In this document: positions 1 through 4,783 of the stretch, piece by piece
How the letters are laid out: each line of letters begins with the position of its first letter
How positions within the stretch are numbered: position 1 is the stretch's first letter
Assembly (NCBI GenBank): GCA_023416455.1
Contig: JAEZHQ010000625.1
Location: 1 to 8,957, forward strand
Source of the DNA: Pseudomonadota bacterium
Lineage (GTDB): Bacteria; Pseudomonadota; Alphaproteobacteria; Azospirillales; Azospirillaceae
Direction of reading: 5' to 3'
Length of the DNA: 8,957 bases
Notes under the pieces: model-generated
The model's input: only the letters and a program-made list of their open reading frames with translations
Told to the model about the DNA's origin: nothing
Database searches by the model: none
Position numbers and translations under genes: made by a program

Positions 1-2
1 TG

Positions 3-461
3 GCCAAGCAGAAGCTGAAGGGCTACTACGGCAACATCGGCGAGAAGCAGTTCCGCCGCATCTACGCCGAGGCCGTGCGCCGCAAGGGCGACACCGGCGA
101 GAACCTGATCGGCCTGCTGGAGCGCCGCCTGGACGCGGTGGTCTACCGCATGAAGTTCGCGCCGACCCCGTTCGCCGCGCGCCAGATCATCAACCACGGC
201 CACATCCTGGTCAACGGCCGCCGCCTCAACATCCCGTCGGCCCAGATCAAGGACGGCGACACCATCGAGGTGAAGGCCAAGTCCAAGCAGATGGCGCTGA
301 TCCTTGAGGCGTCCGCCTCGGGCGAGCGCGACGTCCCCGACTATCTGGAGGTCGACGGCGGCGCCCTGAAGGGCCGCTTCATCCGCGCCCCGCTGCTCGC
401 CGACGTGCCGTACCCGGTGCAGATGGAACCGAACCTGGTCGTCGAGTTCTACTCGCGCTGA
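3..461 (+). CDS. rpsD: 30S ribosomal protein S4, 3' portion (5' end outside window)
   Basis: S4 is a primary 16S rRNA-binding protein that starts assembly of the small subunit body; in many bacteria it also acts in translational feedback and antitermination. The reading frame is open from the first complete codon at 3, and 152 residues are visible. Family length is about 205 in alphaproteobacteria, so roughly 50 N-terminal residues lie upstream. Visible hallmarks are KLKGYYGNIGEKQFRRIY near the left edge, the LLERRLDAVVYRMKFAPT segment, the S4 RNA-binding fold around ARQIINHGHILVNGRRLNIPS, and the conserved C-terminus ending VVEFYSR. A GTG at 75 in the same frame is internal, not the start. 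It is followed after 29 nt by a strong hairpin terminator. Identification is certain; only the missing 5' end limits the annotation. Confidence 0.98.
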   Translation, partial: AKQKLKGYYGNIGEKQFRRIYAEAVRRKGDTGENLIGLLERRLDAVVYRMKFAPTPFAARQIINHGHILVNGRRLNIPSAQIKDGDTIEVKAKSKQMALILEASASGERDVPDYLEVDGGALKGRFIRAPLLADVPYPVQMEPNLVVEFYSR

Positions 462-490
462 CCGTTCGGCCCCATCGGGACGACGATAAG

Positions 491-520
491 GAAAGGCCGC
501 GCCTCCGGGCGCGGCCTTTC
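491..520 (+). terminator. Hairpin terminator of rpsD
   Basis: A perfect 13-bp stem (gaaaggccgcgcc paired with ggcgcggcctttc) closes a 4-nt loop (tccg), 29 nt after the rpsD stop. The stem starts with GAAA and ends with TTTC, so the T-run lies in the 3' arm rather than after it. This is a common form of intrinsic terminator in GC-rich genomes. The A/T flanks make it potentially bidirectional, so it could also stop transcription arriving from the convergent nemA gene. Confidence 0.85.
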
Positions 521-592
521 TCGTATGGCGGGTTCGTATGGCGGCGTGGGGGGGAGGACGGCCGGGGACCTTGCGGCCCCCGGCCGCGGGGT

Positions 593-691
593 GCGGGGGA
601 TCGGGGGGCATCCCCCGCGGGGGGAGAGAGAGGGCGCCTCGTACTTTCGGGGCGCCCGGGTGTCGTGCGCTCATTCCGGAACGCACGACAC
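593..691. repeat. Three consecutive inverted repeats in the rpsD/nemA convergent gap
   Basis: Three hairpin-forming dyads follow each other in the gap between the convergent rpsD and nemA genes. They are 593-601/610-618 (9 bp, gcgggggat, 8-nt loop), 632-638/651-657 (7 bp, gggcgcc, 12-nt loop) and 660-669/682-691 (10 bp, gtgtcgtgcg, 12-nt loop). The loop of the last contains the 8-bp palindrome ttccggaa. No open frame here looks coding. I cannot tell whether these are back-up terminators, a dispersed palindromic element or chance structure in G-rich DNA. Confidence 0.5.
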
Positions 692-713
692 TCCATGCCT
701 TCGTTTTGCGAGC

Positions 714-752
714 GGATTCACGCTTCGGATCGATTCCGATCTTGCGTGATCC
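714..752 (-). terminator. Possible terminator of nemA (stem with nested hairpin)
   Basis: On the minus strand this begins 6 nt beyond the nemA stop codon. Outer arms 714-723 and 744-752 pair over 9 bp with one bulged T. Inside is a 5-bp hairpin, tcgga (725-729) with tccga (735-739). No U-run follows on the minus strand, so intrinsic termination is inferred from position and structure only. Confidence 0.4.
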
Positions 753-758
753 ACTCCA

Positions 759-1862
759 TCAGGCGTCCACCGTGTCCAGCGCCGGATAGTCGGTGTAGCC
801 GCGGGCGTCGCCGCCGTAATAGGTCGAGCGGTCCGGCGTGGCCAGGGCGGCCCCCTGCCGGAGGCGCTCCGGCAGGTCGGGGTTGGCGATGAACAGCTCG
901 CCGAAGCTGATCGCGTCGGCCGCGCCGCCGGCGATGGCCGCGTCGGCCCGCGCCTTGTCGTAGCCGCCGTTCAGGATGAACGGACCCTTGTGGATCCGCC
1001 GCAGCTCGGCCGCCACGTGCGGTGCGCCCGCGGGCGGGGCCATGGAGCTGCCCGGCAGGCCCTCGATCACATGCAGGAAGGCCAGGCCGAACGGATTCAG
1101 CGCCTCGGCGACGTGGCTGTAGAGGCCCAGCGGGTCGCTGTCGGCCATGTCGTTGAAGGTACCGGTCGGCGACAGGCGCACGCCGACGCGGCCGGAGCCC
1201 ACGGCGGTGGCCACCGCCTCGACGATCTCCAGAAGGAAGCGCGCGCGGTTGGCGACGCTGCCGCCGTAGCGGTCGGTGCGCCGGTTGGTGCGGTCGCGCA
1301 GGAACTGGTCGATCAGGTAGCCGTTGGCCCCGTGGATCTCCACGCCGTCCAGGCCGGCGTCGAAGACGGCGCGCTTGGCCGCGTCGGCGAAGCCCTTGAC
1401 CAGGCCGGGGATCTCGTCGGTGTCCAGGGCGCGCGGGGTGGGGAAGGGCTTCATGCCCTCGCCGGTGAACAGCTGGCCCGCCGCGGCGATCGCCGAGGGG
1501 GCGACGGGCAGCGCGCCGCCCGGCTGGAAGACCGGGTGGGAGATGCGGCCGACATGCCAGAGCTGCGCCATGATCCGGCCGCCCCGCGCGTGCACCGCCT
1601 CGGCAACCCGGCGCCAGCCGAGGGTCTGCGCGTCGGTGTGGATGCCCGGCGTGGCGGGATAGCCCTGTCCGGTGGCGGAGACCTGCGTCGCTTCGGTGAT
1701 GATCAGCCCGGCCGAGGCGCGCTGGGCGTAATAGTCGGCGGTGAGGGGGGTGGGGACGTTGCCTTCGCCGGCGCGGCTGCGGGTCATCGGCGCCATGACG
1801 ATGCGGTTCGGCAGCTCGATGGCGCCAAGGCGCAGGGGCGTGAACAGGTCGGCGTGGCTCAT
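759..1862 (-). CDS. nemA: Old Yellow Enzyme family FMN-dependent ene-reductase (NemA-like)
   Basis: A cytosolic flavoprotein predicted to use NAD(P)H to reduce activated C=C bonds (maleimides, enals, quinones) and often nitro compounds. It has 367 residues, the normal OYE/NemA length, forming one TIM barrel. Visible FMN and active-site residues are Thr27 in APMTRS, Gln100 and Trp102 in AQLWHVGR, His177 and Asn180 in EIHGANGYL (the His/Asn substrate-binding pair), Tyr182 (family proton donor), Arg229 in GVRLSP, and NGGY at 298-301. The C-terminus carries the typical YYGGDARGYTDYP. The ATG at 1862 is preceded on the minus strand by GAGGG at about 9 nt spacing. It is divergent from a TetR-family gene across a 143-bp gap with two operator-like dyads, so repression relieved by electrophiles is likely by analogy with NemR/NemA of E. 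coli. The exact physiological substrate is unknown. Confidence 0.94.
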   Translation of the reverse strand: MSHADLFTPLRLGAIELPNRIVMAPMTRSRAGEGNVPTPLTADYYAQRASAGLIITEATQVSATGQGYPATPGIHTDAQTLGWRRVAEAVHARGGRIMAQLWHVGRISHPVFQPGGALPVAPSAIAAAGQLFTGEGMKPFPTPRALDTDEIPGLVKGFADAAKRAVFDAGLDGVEIHGANGYLIDQFLRDRTNRRTDRYGGSVANRARFLLEIVEAVATAVGSGRVGVRLSPTGTFNDMADSDPLGLYSHVAEALNPFGLAFLHVIEGLPGSSMAPPAGAPHVAAELRRIHKGPFILNGGYDKARADAAIAGGAADAISFGELFIANPDLPERLRQGAALATPDRSTYYGGDARGYTDYPALDTVDA

Positions 1863-1888
1863 GATCGGGTGCCCTCGCTCTCGGGTAT

Positions 1889-1904
1889 GTATGTGCGTAC
1901 ATAC
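1889..1904. promoter_or_regulatory. Operator-like dyad 1 (nemA-proximal)
   Basis: GTATGT-GCGT-ACATAC: two 6-bp inverted half-sites around a 4-bp GCGT centre. An extra GTAT half-site repeat lies just upstream at 1885. It matches dyad 2 (1931-1946) in length, spacer sequence and half-site consensus GTATGY/RCATAC. Its edge is 27 bp from the nemA start, where it would overlap the nemA -10 region. It is most likely a binding site for the adjacent TetR-family protein. Confidence 0.75.
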
Positions 1905-1930
1905 TTGCTGCGGCCGGGCGCCCTTGTCAA
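1901..1930 (-). promoter_or_regulatory. Candidate nemA promoter (minus strand)
   Basis: On the minus strand a perfect TTGACA (1930 down to 1925) is followed after 18 nt by AAGTAT (1906 down to 1901), a weak -10 that overlaps operator dyad 1. The -35 hexamer is almost exactly the complement of the regulator's own -35 (TTGTCA, 1924-1929). The -10 assignment is uncertain. Confidence 0.4.
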
Positions 1931-1953
1931 GTATGCGCGTGCATACCTATTAT
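1924..1953 (+). promoter_or_regulatory. Promoter of the TetR-family regulator
   Basis: The -35 is TTGTCA (1924-1929, 5/6 to consensus) and the -10 is TATTAT (1948-1953, 5/6), with an 18-nt spacer. Operator dyad 2 (1931-1946) fills the spacer, so a bound repressor would block RNA polymerase. Predicted transcription starts near 1960, leaving a leader of about 45 nt before the GTG at 2006. Confidence 0.7.
1931..1946. promoter_or_regulatory. Operator-like dyad 2 (regulator-proximal)
   Basis: GTATGC-GCGT-GCATAC has the same 6-4-6 architecture and same GCGT centre as dyad 1, with a centre-to-centre distance of 42 bp (about four helical turns). The flanks also match in inverted order: CATACTTG (1900-1907) and CAAGTATG (1928-1935) are reverse complements. 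It sits between the -35 and -10 of the regulator's promoter, consistent with autorepression. Confidence 0.78.
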
Positions 1954-2005
1954 CAATCCATCGATCCGCTGCGGCGGCGGTCCGCGGCGAGGAGGGACCA
2001 GGAGC

Positions 2006-2692
2006 GTGGACGAGACTTGCGACAAGGCGCCCCCGACCGGCGCCGATCCCAACGCGGCGGGGGGCTGCGGCGGCCCCGACGCGCCGGCCCGCCGGCGCGA
2101 CCGCGAGGCGACCAAGGGCGCCCTGCTCGATGCGGCGCGGGCGGTGTTCGCCGAGCGCGGCTTCGATGCCGCGACGACACGGGACATCGCCGGCCGCGCG
2201 GGCGTGAACGAGCAGCTGATCCAGCGCTATTTCTCCGGCAAGGCCGGCCTGCTGCTGGCCGTCGTCGAGCGCTACGGGCGCGAGGAGGGCGGCGCCTGCC
2301 CGCTGCCGCCGCCCGGCGACGACCTGGAGGCCGACCTCGCGGGCTTCCTCCACCACCAGCTCGACCACACCTGGAAGTGCCGGGACTTCACCAAGGTGAT
2401 GCTGGACCGCGCGCTGGTCGATCCGGCGGTCGCCGACGAGATGGGGCGCACCCTGTCGGAGAGCCGCATCCCCTGCCTGCTGAGCCGGCTGGAGACCTTC
2501 CGCGACCGCGGCGCCATCGCGCCCGACGCCGACCTCGCCCATGTCGCCGCCGGCATCGCCACGCTCAGCTTCGGCCTCGGCTTCCTCGACCAGGTGGTGT
2601 TCGGCCGCAACCCGGACCGGGTCTGCGCGGTGGTCCGCACGCTCGCCCACACGCTCGCCCGCGGGCTGGCGCCGCGCGGCGGAACGGGCTGA
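2006..2692 (+). CDS. TetR/AcrR-family transcriptional regulator, probable repressor of nemA
   Basis: A 228-residue DNA-binding regulator. The N-terminal TetR domain spans about residues 31-90, with helix-turn-helix TTRDIAGRAGVNEQLIQRYF (57-76) and the usual YFSGKAGLL. A ligand or dimerisation domain follows. The first 30 residues are a non-conserved Gly/Pro/Asp-rich extension. Cysteines occur at 5, 21, 98, 125, 157 and 207; E. coli NemR senses electrophiles through cysteines, so a thiol switch is plausible here, but no residue can be assigned. The start is GTG 2006, with GGAGG at 1991-1995, 10 nt upstream; no better in-frame start is seen before the TetR domain. It is divergent from nemA, unlike E. 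coli, where nemR and nemA are co-directional. Autorepression is suggested by the operator dyad inside its promoter. The family call is firm; the effector is inferred. Confidence 0.94.
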   Translation: MDETCDKAPPTGADPNAAGGCGGPDAPARRRDREATKGALLDAARAVFAERGFDAATTRDIAGRAGVNEQLIQRYFSGKAGLLLAVVERYGREEGGACPLPPPGDDLEADLAGFLHHQLDHTWKCRDFTKVMLDRALVDPAVADEMGRTLSESRIPCLLSRLETFRDRGAIAPDADLAHVAAGIATLSFGLGFLDQVVFGRNPDRVCAVVRTLAHTLARGLAPRGGTG

Positions 2693-2698
2693 CGCGGC

Positions 2699-2733
2699 CG
2701 TTGCGCCGCCGCGGTGTTTGCGGTGGCGCAACG
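2699..2733 (+). terminator. Strong hairpin after the TetR-family gene
   Basis: A 14-bp stem (2699-2712 with 2720-2733) contains a single G-U wobble (2708/2724) and a 7-nt loop (ggtgttt), starting 6 nt after the TGA. There is no U-tract after it, so it may be a terminator in GC-rich style or an mRNA-stabilising/attenuating structure. It separates the regulator from the hemerythrin-like gene. Confidence 0.6.
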
Positions 2734-2808
2734 AAGCCGCCGCGCGAAGGCCGCAACGTGCCTCCGCCGACCGGACTGGACCGGACGGCATGGATTGGAG
2801 GCGGAACG

Positions 2809-3255
2809 ATGAGCGGCACCACCCTTTACCGGAACCACCACAGCGACGTCGGCCGACTGGTCGGCCGCATCGAGGCGCTGTTGGCGTCGCCGGCCGTTGC
2901 GGAGGATGCCGCCCCCCTGGCCGTGGCGGTGCGCGACCTGTTCGGGATCTTCTCGGTCCACCTGTCCGTCGAGGACTCCGCCCTCTACCCGCGCCTGCTC
3001 GCCCATCCGGACCGGCGCCTCCGGGAGACGGCGGCCCGCTTCCAGGCGGAGATGGGCGGCCTCAAGCTCCGCTTCGACGGCTACCGGACGCGCTGGCCCG
3101 GCCCCATTGCCGTTGCCAAGGACCCGCGGGCCTTCGTCGACGAAACCCGCGCGATCGTCGCCGTGCTGAAGCAGCGGATCGCGCGCGAGGATCGGGAGCT
3201 GTACGACCTGTTCGACAGGGCCGAGGCGGCGGCGGCCGGCCGCCCGGCGGCGTAA
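2809..3255 (+). CDS. Hemerythrin-like (HHE domain) protein with incomplete metal ligands
   Basis: A small soluble protein of 148 residues, predicted to be a four-helix bundle of the hemerythrin/HHE cation-binding family; members bind a diiron centre and act in O2, NO or iron sensing or storage. Visible motifs are NHHSDV (His10/His11) in helix 1, HLSVEDSALYP (His51, Glu55) in helix 2, and REDRELYDLFDR (Glu127) in helix 4. The His expected in helix 3 appears replaced (AEMGGL, Met82), as does the His before Glu127 (RIARE, Arg123). Only part of the canonical five-His site is therefore present. ATG 2809 has GGAGG at 2797-2801, 7 nt upstream. It lies 116 nt after the TetR-family gene, behind a strong hairpin, and 83 nt before the LysR-type gene. 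Iron binding should not be assumed. Confidence 0.82.
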   Translation: MSGTTLYRNHHSDVGRLVGRIEALLASPAVAEDAAPLAVAVRDLFGIFSVHLSVEDSALYPRLLAHPDRRLRETAARFQAEMGGLKLRFDGYRTRWPGPIAVAKDPRAFVDETRAIVAVLKQRIAREDRELYDLFDRAEAAAAGRPAA

Positions 3256-3338
3256 GGCCGGCGGCGCGCGCTTGCCCCCGTTCGGCCGCCAGGGCCATCA
3301 TGCCGCGCGGGGCAAGGGGCCACGGGGGACGGGACGGG

Positions 3339-4217
3339 ATGGATACGGAAACGGCGCGCACCTTCCTGGAGGTGACGGCGGCGGGCAGCTTCGTCGCGGC
3401 GGCGGAGCGGCTGCATGTCACGCAGTCGACGGTCAGCGCGCGCATCCGCCAGCTGGAGGAGCAGCTCGGTTGCCCGCTCTTCGTGCGCACCAAGACCGGC
3501 GCCGCGCCGACGCCCGCGGGCTTGCGATTCCATCGCCACGCCGTCGCCATGCTCCGCCTCTGGGAACAGGCCCGCCAGGAGGCGGCGCTTCCCGCCGGCC
3601 ACCGGGCGCTGCTGCGAATCGGAAGCGAGGCCGGGCTGTGGAACCGCCTGCTGCACCGCTGGATTCCGTGGATGCGGCGCAACGCCCCGGACATCGCGCT
3701 GCGGTGCGAGGTCGGGCTGCCGGACGGCCTGCTGCAAAGGCTCCGGGAAGGGGTGCTGGATCTCGCCGTGATGTACTCCCCGCGGGCCGTGCCGGGGCTG
3801 ACGGTGCGGCTGCTGCTGGAGGAGCCGCTGGTGCTCCTGAGGATCGCCGGGAACTGCGGGGCCGGTGACGAGCCCTACGTCCACATCGACTGGGGCGACG
3901 ATTTCCAGCGCAAGTTCCGCCTGCGCCACCCGGATGCCCCGGCCATGCCGGTCTCGATCGGGGTCGGCACGCTGGGGCTGGAGTATCTGAAGCAGTGCGG
4001 CGGAACCGGCCATTTCCCGCGCGGCCTCGTCCAGCCGCTGCTCGACGAGGGGGTGGGCGAGATCCTTCCCGAATCCCAACCCTTCAGCCTGCCCATCTAC
4101 GCCGTGTGCCCGACGGAAGCGGACGCCGATATCCTCGACGCGGCGTTTGCCGGGCTGCGGGCGATTCTCGGCCAAGGTCCGGGTGAGGATCCGCCGGGCG
4201 GGGCCGGCGGATCCTGA
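3339..4217 (+). CDS. LysR-family transcriptional regulator
   Basis: A 292-residue LysR-type regulator, typical length for the family. The N-terminal winged helix-turn-helix is textbook: MDTETARTFLEVTAAGSF, then AAAERLHVTQSTVSARIRQL (21-40), then LGCPLFVRTK (43-52) and TPAGLRF. The periplasmic-binding-like effector domain runs from about 89 to 276. The start is ATG 3339 because it places MDTETARTFL at the canonical LysR N-terminus; an in-frame ATG at 3300 would add 13 Gly/Arg-rich residues. The ribosome-binding site is only a weak G-rich stretch. Most LysR regulators control a neighbouring divergent gene, but here both neighbours run the same way. The downstream cytochrome c gene, with its palindrome at 4249-4263, is the nearest candidate target. 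The last codons are folded into a hairpin. The effector is unknown. Confidence 0.95.
   Translation: MDTETARTFLEVTAAGSFVAAAERLHVTQSTVSARIRQLEEQLGCPLFVRTKTGAAPTPAGLRFHRHAVAMLRLWEQARQEAALPAGHRALLRIGSEAGLWNRLLHRWIPWMRRNAPDIALRCEVGLPDGLLQRLREGVLDLAVMYSPRAVPGLTVRLLLEEPLVLLRIAGNCGAGDEPYVHIDWGDDFQRKFRLRHPDAPAMPVSIGVGTLGLEYLKQCGGTGHFPRGLVQPLLDEGVGEILPESQPFSLPIYAVCPTEADADILDAAFAGLRAILGQGPGEDPPGGAGGS
4186..4215 (+). terminator. Perfect hairpin overlapping the 3' end of the LysR gene
   Basis: A perfect 12-bp stem, aggatccgccgg (4186-4197) with ccggcggatcct (4204-4215), has a 6-nt loop. It encodes the last residues of the regulator, and its 3' arm ends inside the TGA stop codon. There is no U-tract. A terminator or mRNA 3'-end protector embedded in the coding sequence is the likeliest reading. 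Confidence 0.5.
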
Positions 4218-4248
4218 CGCCGGCCGCGCCGCCATCCTTCGGTACCGC

Positions 4249-4263
4249 CGATGGAATCCATCG
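4249..4263. promoter_or_regulatory. 15-bp palindrome upstream of the cytochrome c gene
   Basis: CGATGGA-A-TCCATCG: perfect 7-bp arms around one central A, about 98 nt before the cytochrome c start. It sits at the head of a locally AT-richer stretch (4249-4283) in the 143-nt gap. GAATCC occurs again immediately after it. It could be an operator, possibly for the adjacent LysR-type protein, but no protein can be assigned from sequence alone. Confidence 0.45.
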
Positions 4264-4360
4264 AATCCTTTCGCTTTTTCCGCCGGCCCCCCGGCCGTAT
4301 GGTCCCGCCGCGCTTCGGCCGGGTGGCCGGAGCGGCCAGGAACCAGGAAGGAACATCGGC

Positions 4361-4747
4361 GTGTCCCCATTCAAGTCCCTTGTCTTCGTGTCGGTGCTGA
4401 CCCTGGGGGCGGCGGCCGGGACCGCGCGCGCCGCCGACGGCGATGCCGAAGCCGGGCAGAAAGCCTTCAGCGTCTGCAAGGCCTGCCACACCGTCGAGGC
4501 CGGCGGCCCCAACCGCGTCGGGCCGAACCTCCACGGCGTCGTCGGCCGTGCGGCCGGCGCCCTCGACGGCTTCCGCTATTCCGACGCCATCAAGGGCGCC
4601 GGCTTCGCCTGGGACGAGGCGAAGCTCGACGCCTATCTCAAGGATCCCAAGGGCGCCGTCCCGGGAAACAAGATGGCGTTTGCCGGAGTGAAGGACGACC
4701 GGAAGCGCGCCGACCTCGTGGCCTATCTGAAGAGCCAGTCCCGGTGA
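4361..4747 (+). CDS. Exported class I c-type cytochrome
   Basis: A periplasmic monohaem electron carrier of 128 residues. Residues 1-24 form a Sec signal peptide (Lys5, then a hydrophobic core, then TARA with predicted cleavage before ADGDAEAG). The mature protein has about 104 residues. Haem attachment is CKACH (Cys39, Cys42, axial His43). The probable second axial ligand is Met105 in PGNKMAF. GGPNRVGPNLHGVVGR and the C-terminal helix RADLVAYLKSQ are typical of the cytochrome c2/c550 type. The start is GTG 4361 with AGGAAGGA at 4345-4352, 8 nt upstream. The HPP-family gene follows after 36 nt and may share its transcript. The redox partner is unknown; a specific name such as cycA is not justified. 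Confidence 0.95.
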   Translation: MSPFKSLVFVSVLTLGAAAGTARAADGDAEAGQKAFSVCKACHTVEAGGPNRVGPNLHGVVGRAAGALDGFRYSDAIKGAGFAWDEAKLDAYLKDPKGAVPGNKMAFAGVKDDRKRADLVAYLKSQSR

Positions 4748-4783
4748 TCGCGGCGGAATGACGGGCGCGGTCGGGGGTCCGCC

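Noticed and set aside
718..1902. 394-codon open frame on the minus strand, slightly longer than nemA
   Set aside because: It is another frame over nemA; its product is Arg/Pro/His-rich, while the 367-residue frame carries every OYE active-site residue.
990..2207. 405-codon open frame on the plus strand
   Set aside because: It is antisense to nemA, runs through the operator region, and has no family features.
3271..3316. 8-bp inverted repeat cttgcccc/ggggcaag upstream of the LysR gene
   Set aside because: The 30-nt spacer and absence of a T-N11-A core make it weak as hairpin or LysR site; it could be chance in GC-rich DNA.
2541..3338. In-frame extension upstream of the LysR ATG
   Set aside because: The extension runs through the TetR-family and hemerythrin-like genes in another frame. 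The LysR N-terminus begins canonically at 3339.
3081..4370. 429-codon open frame on the minus strand
   Set aside because: It is antisense to the LysR gene, has no recognisable domain, and its composition is typical of a shadow frame.
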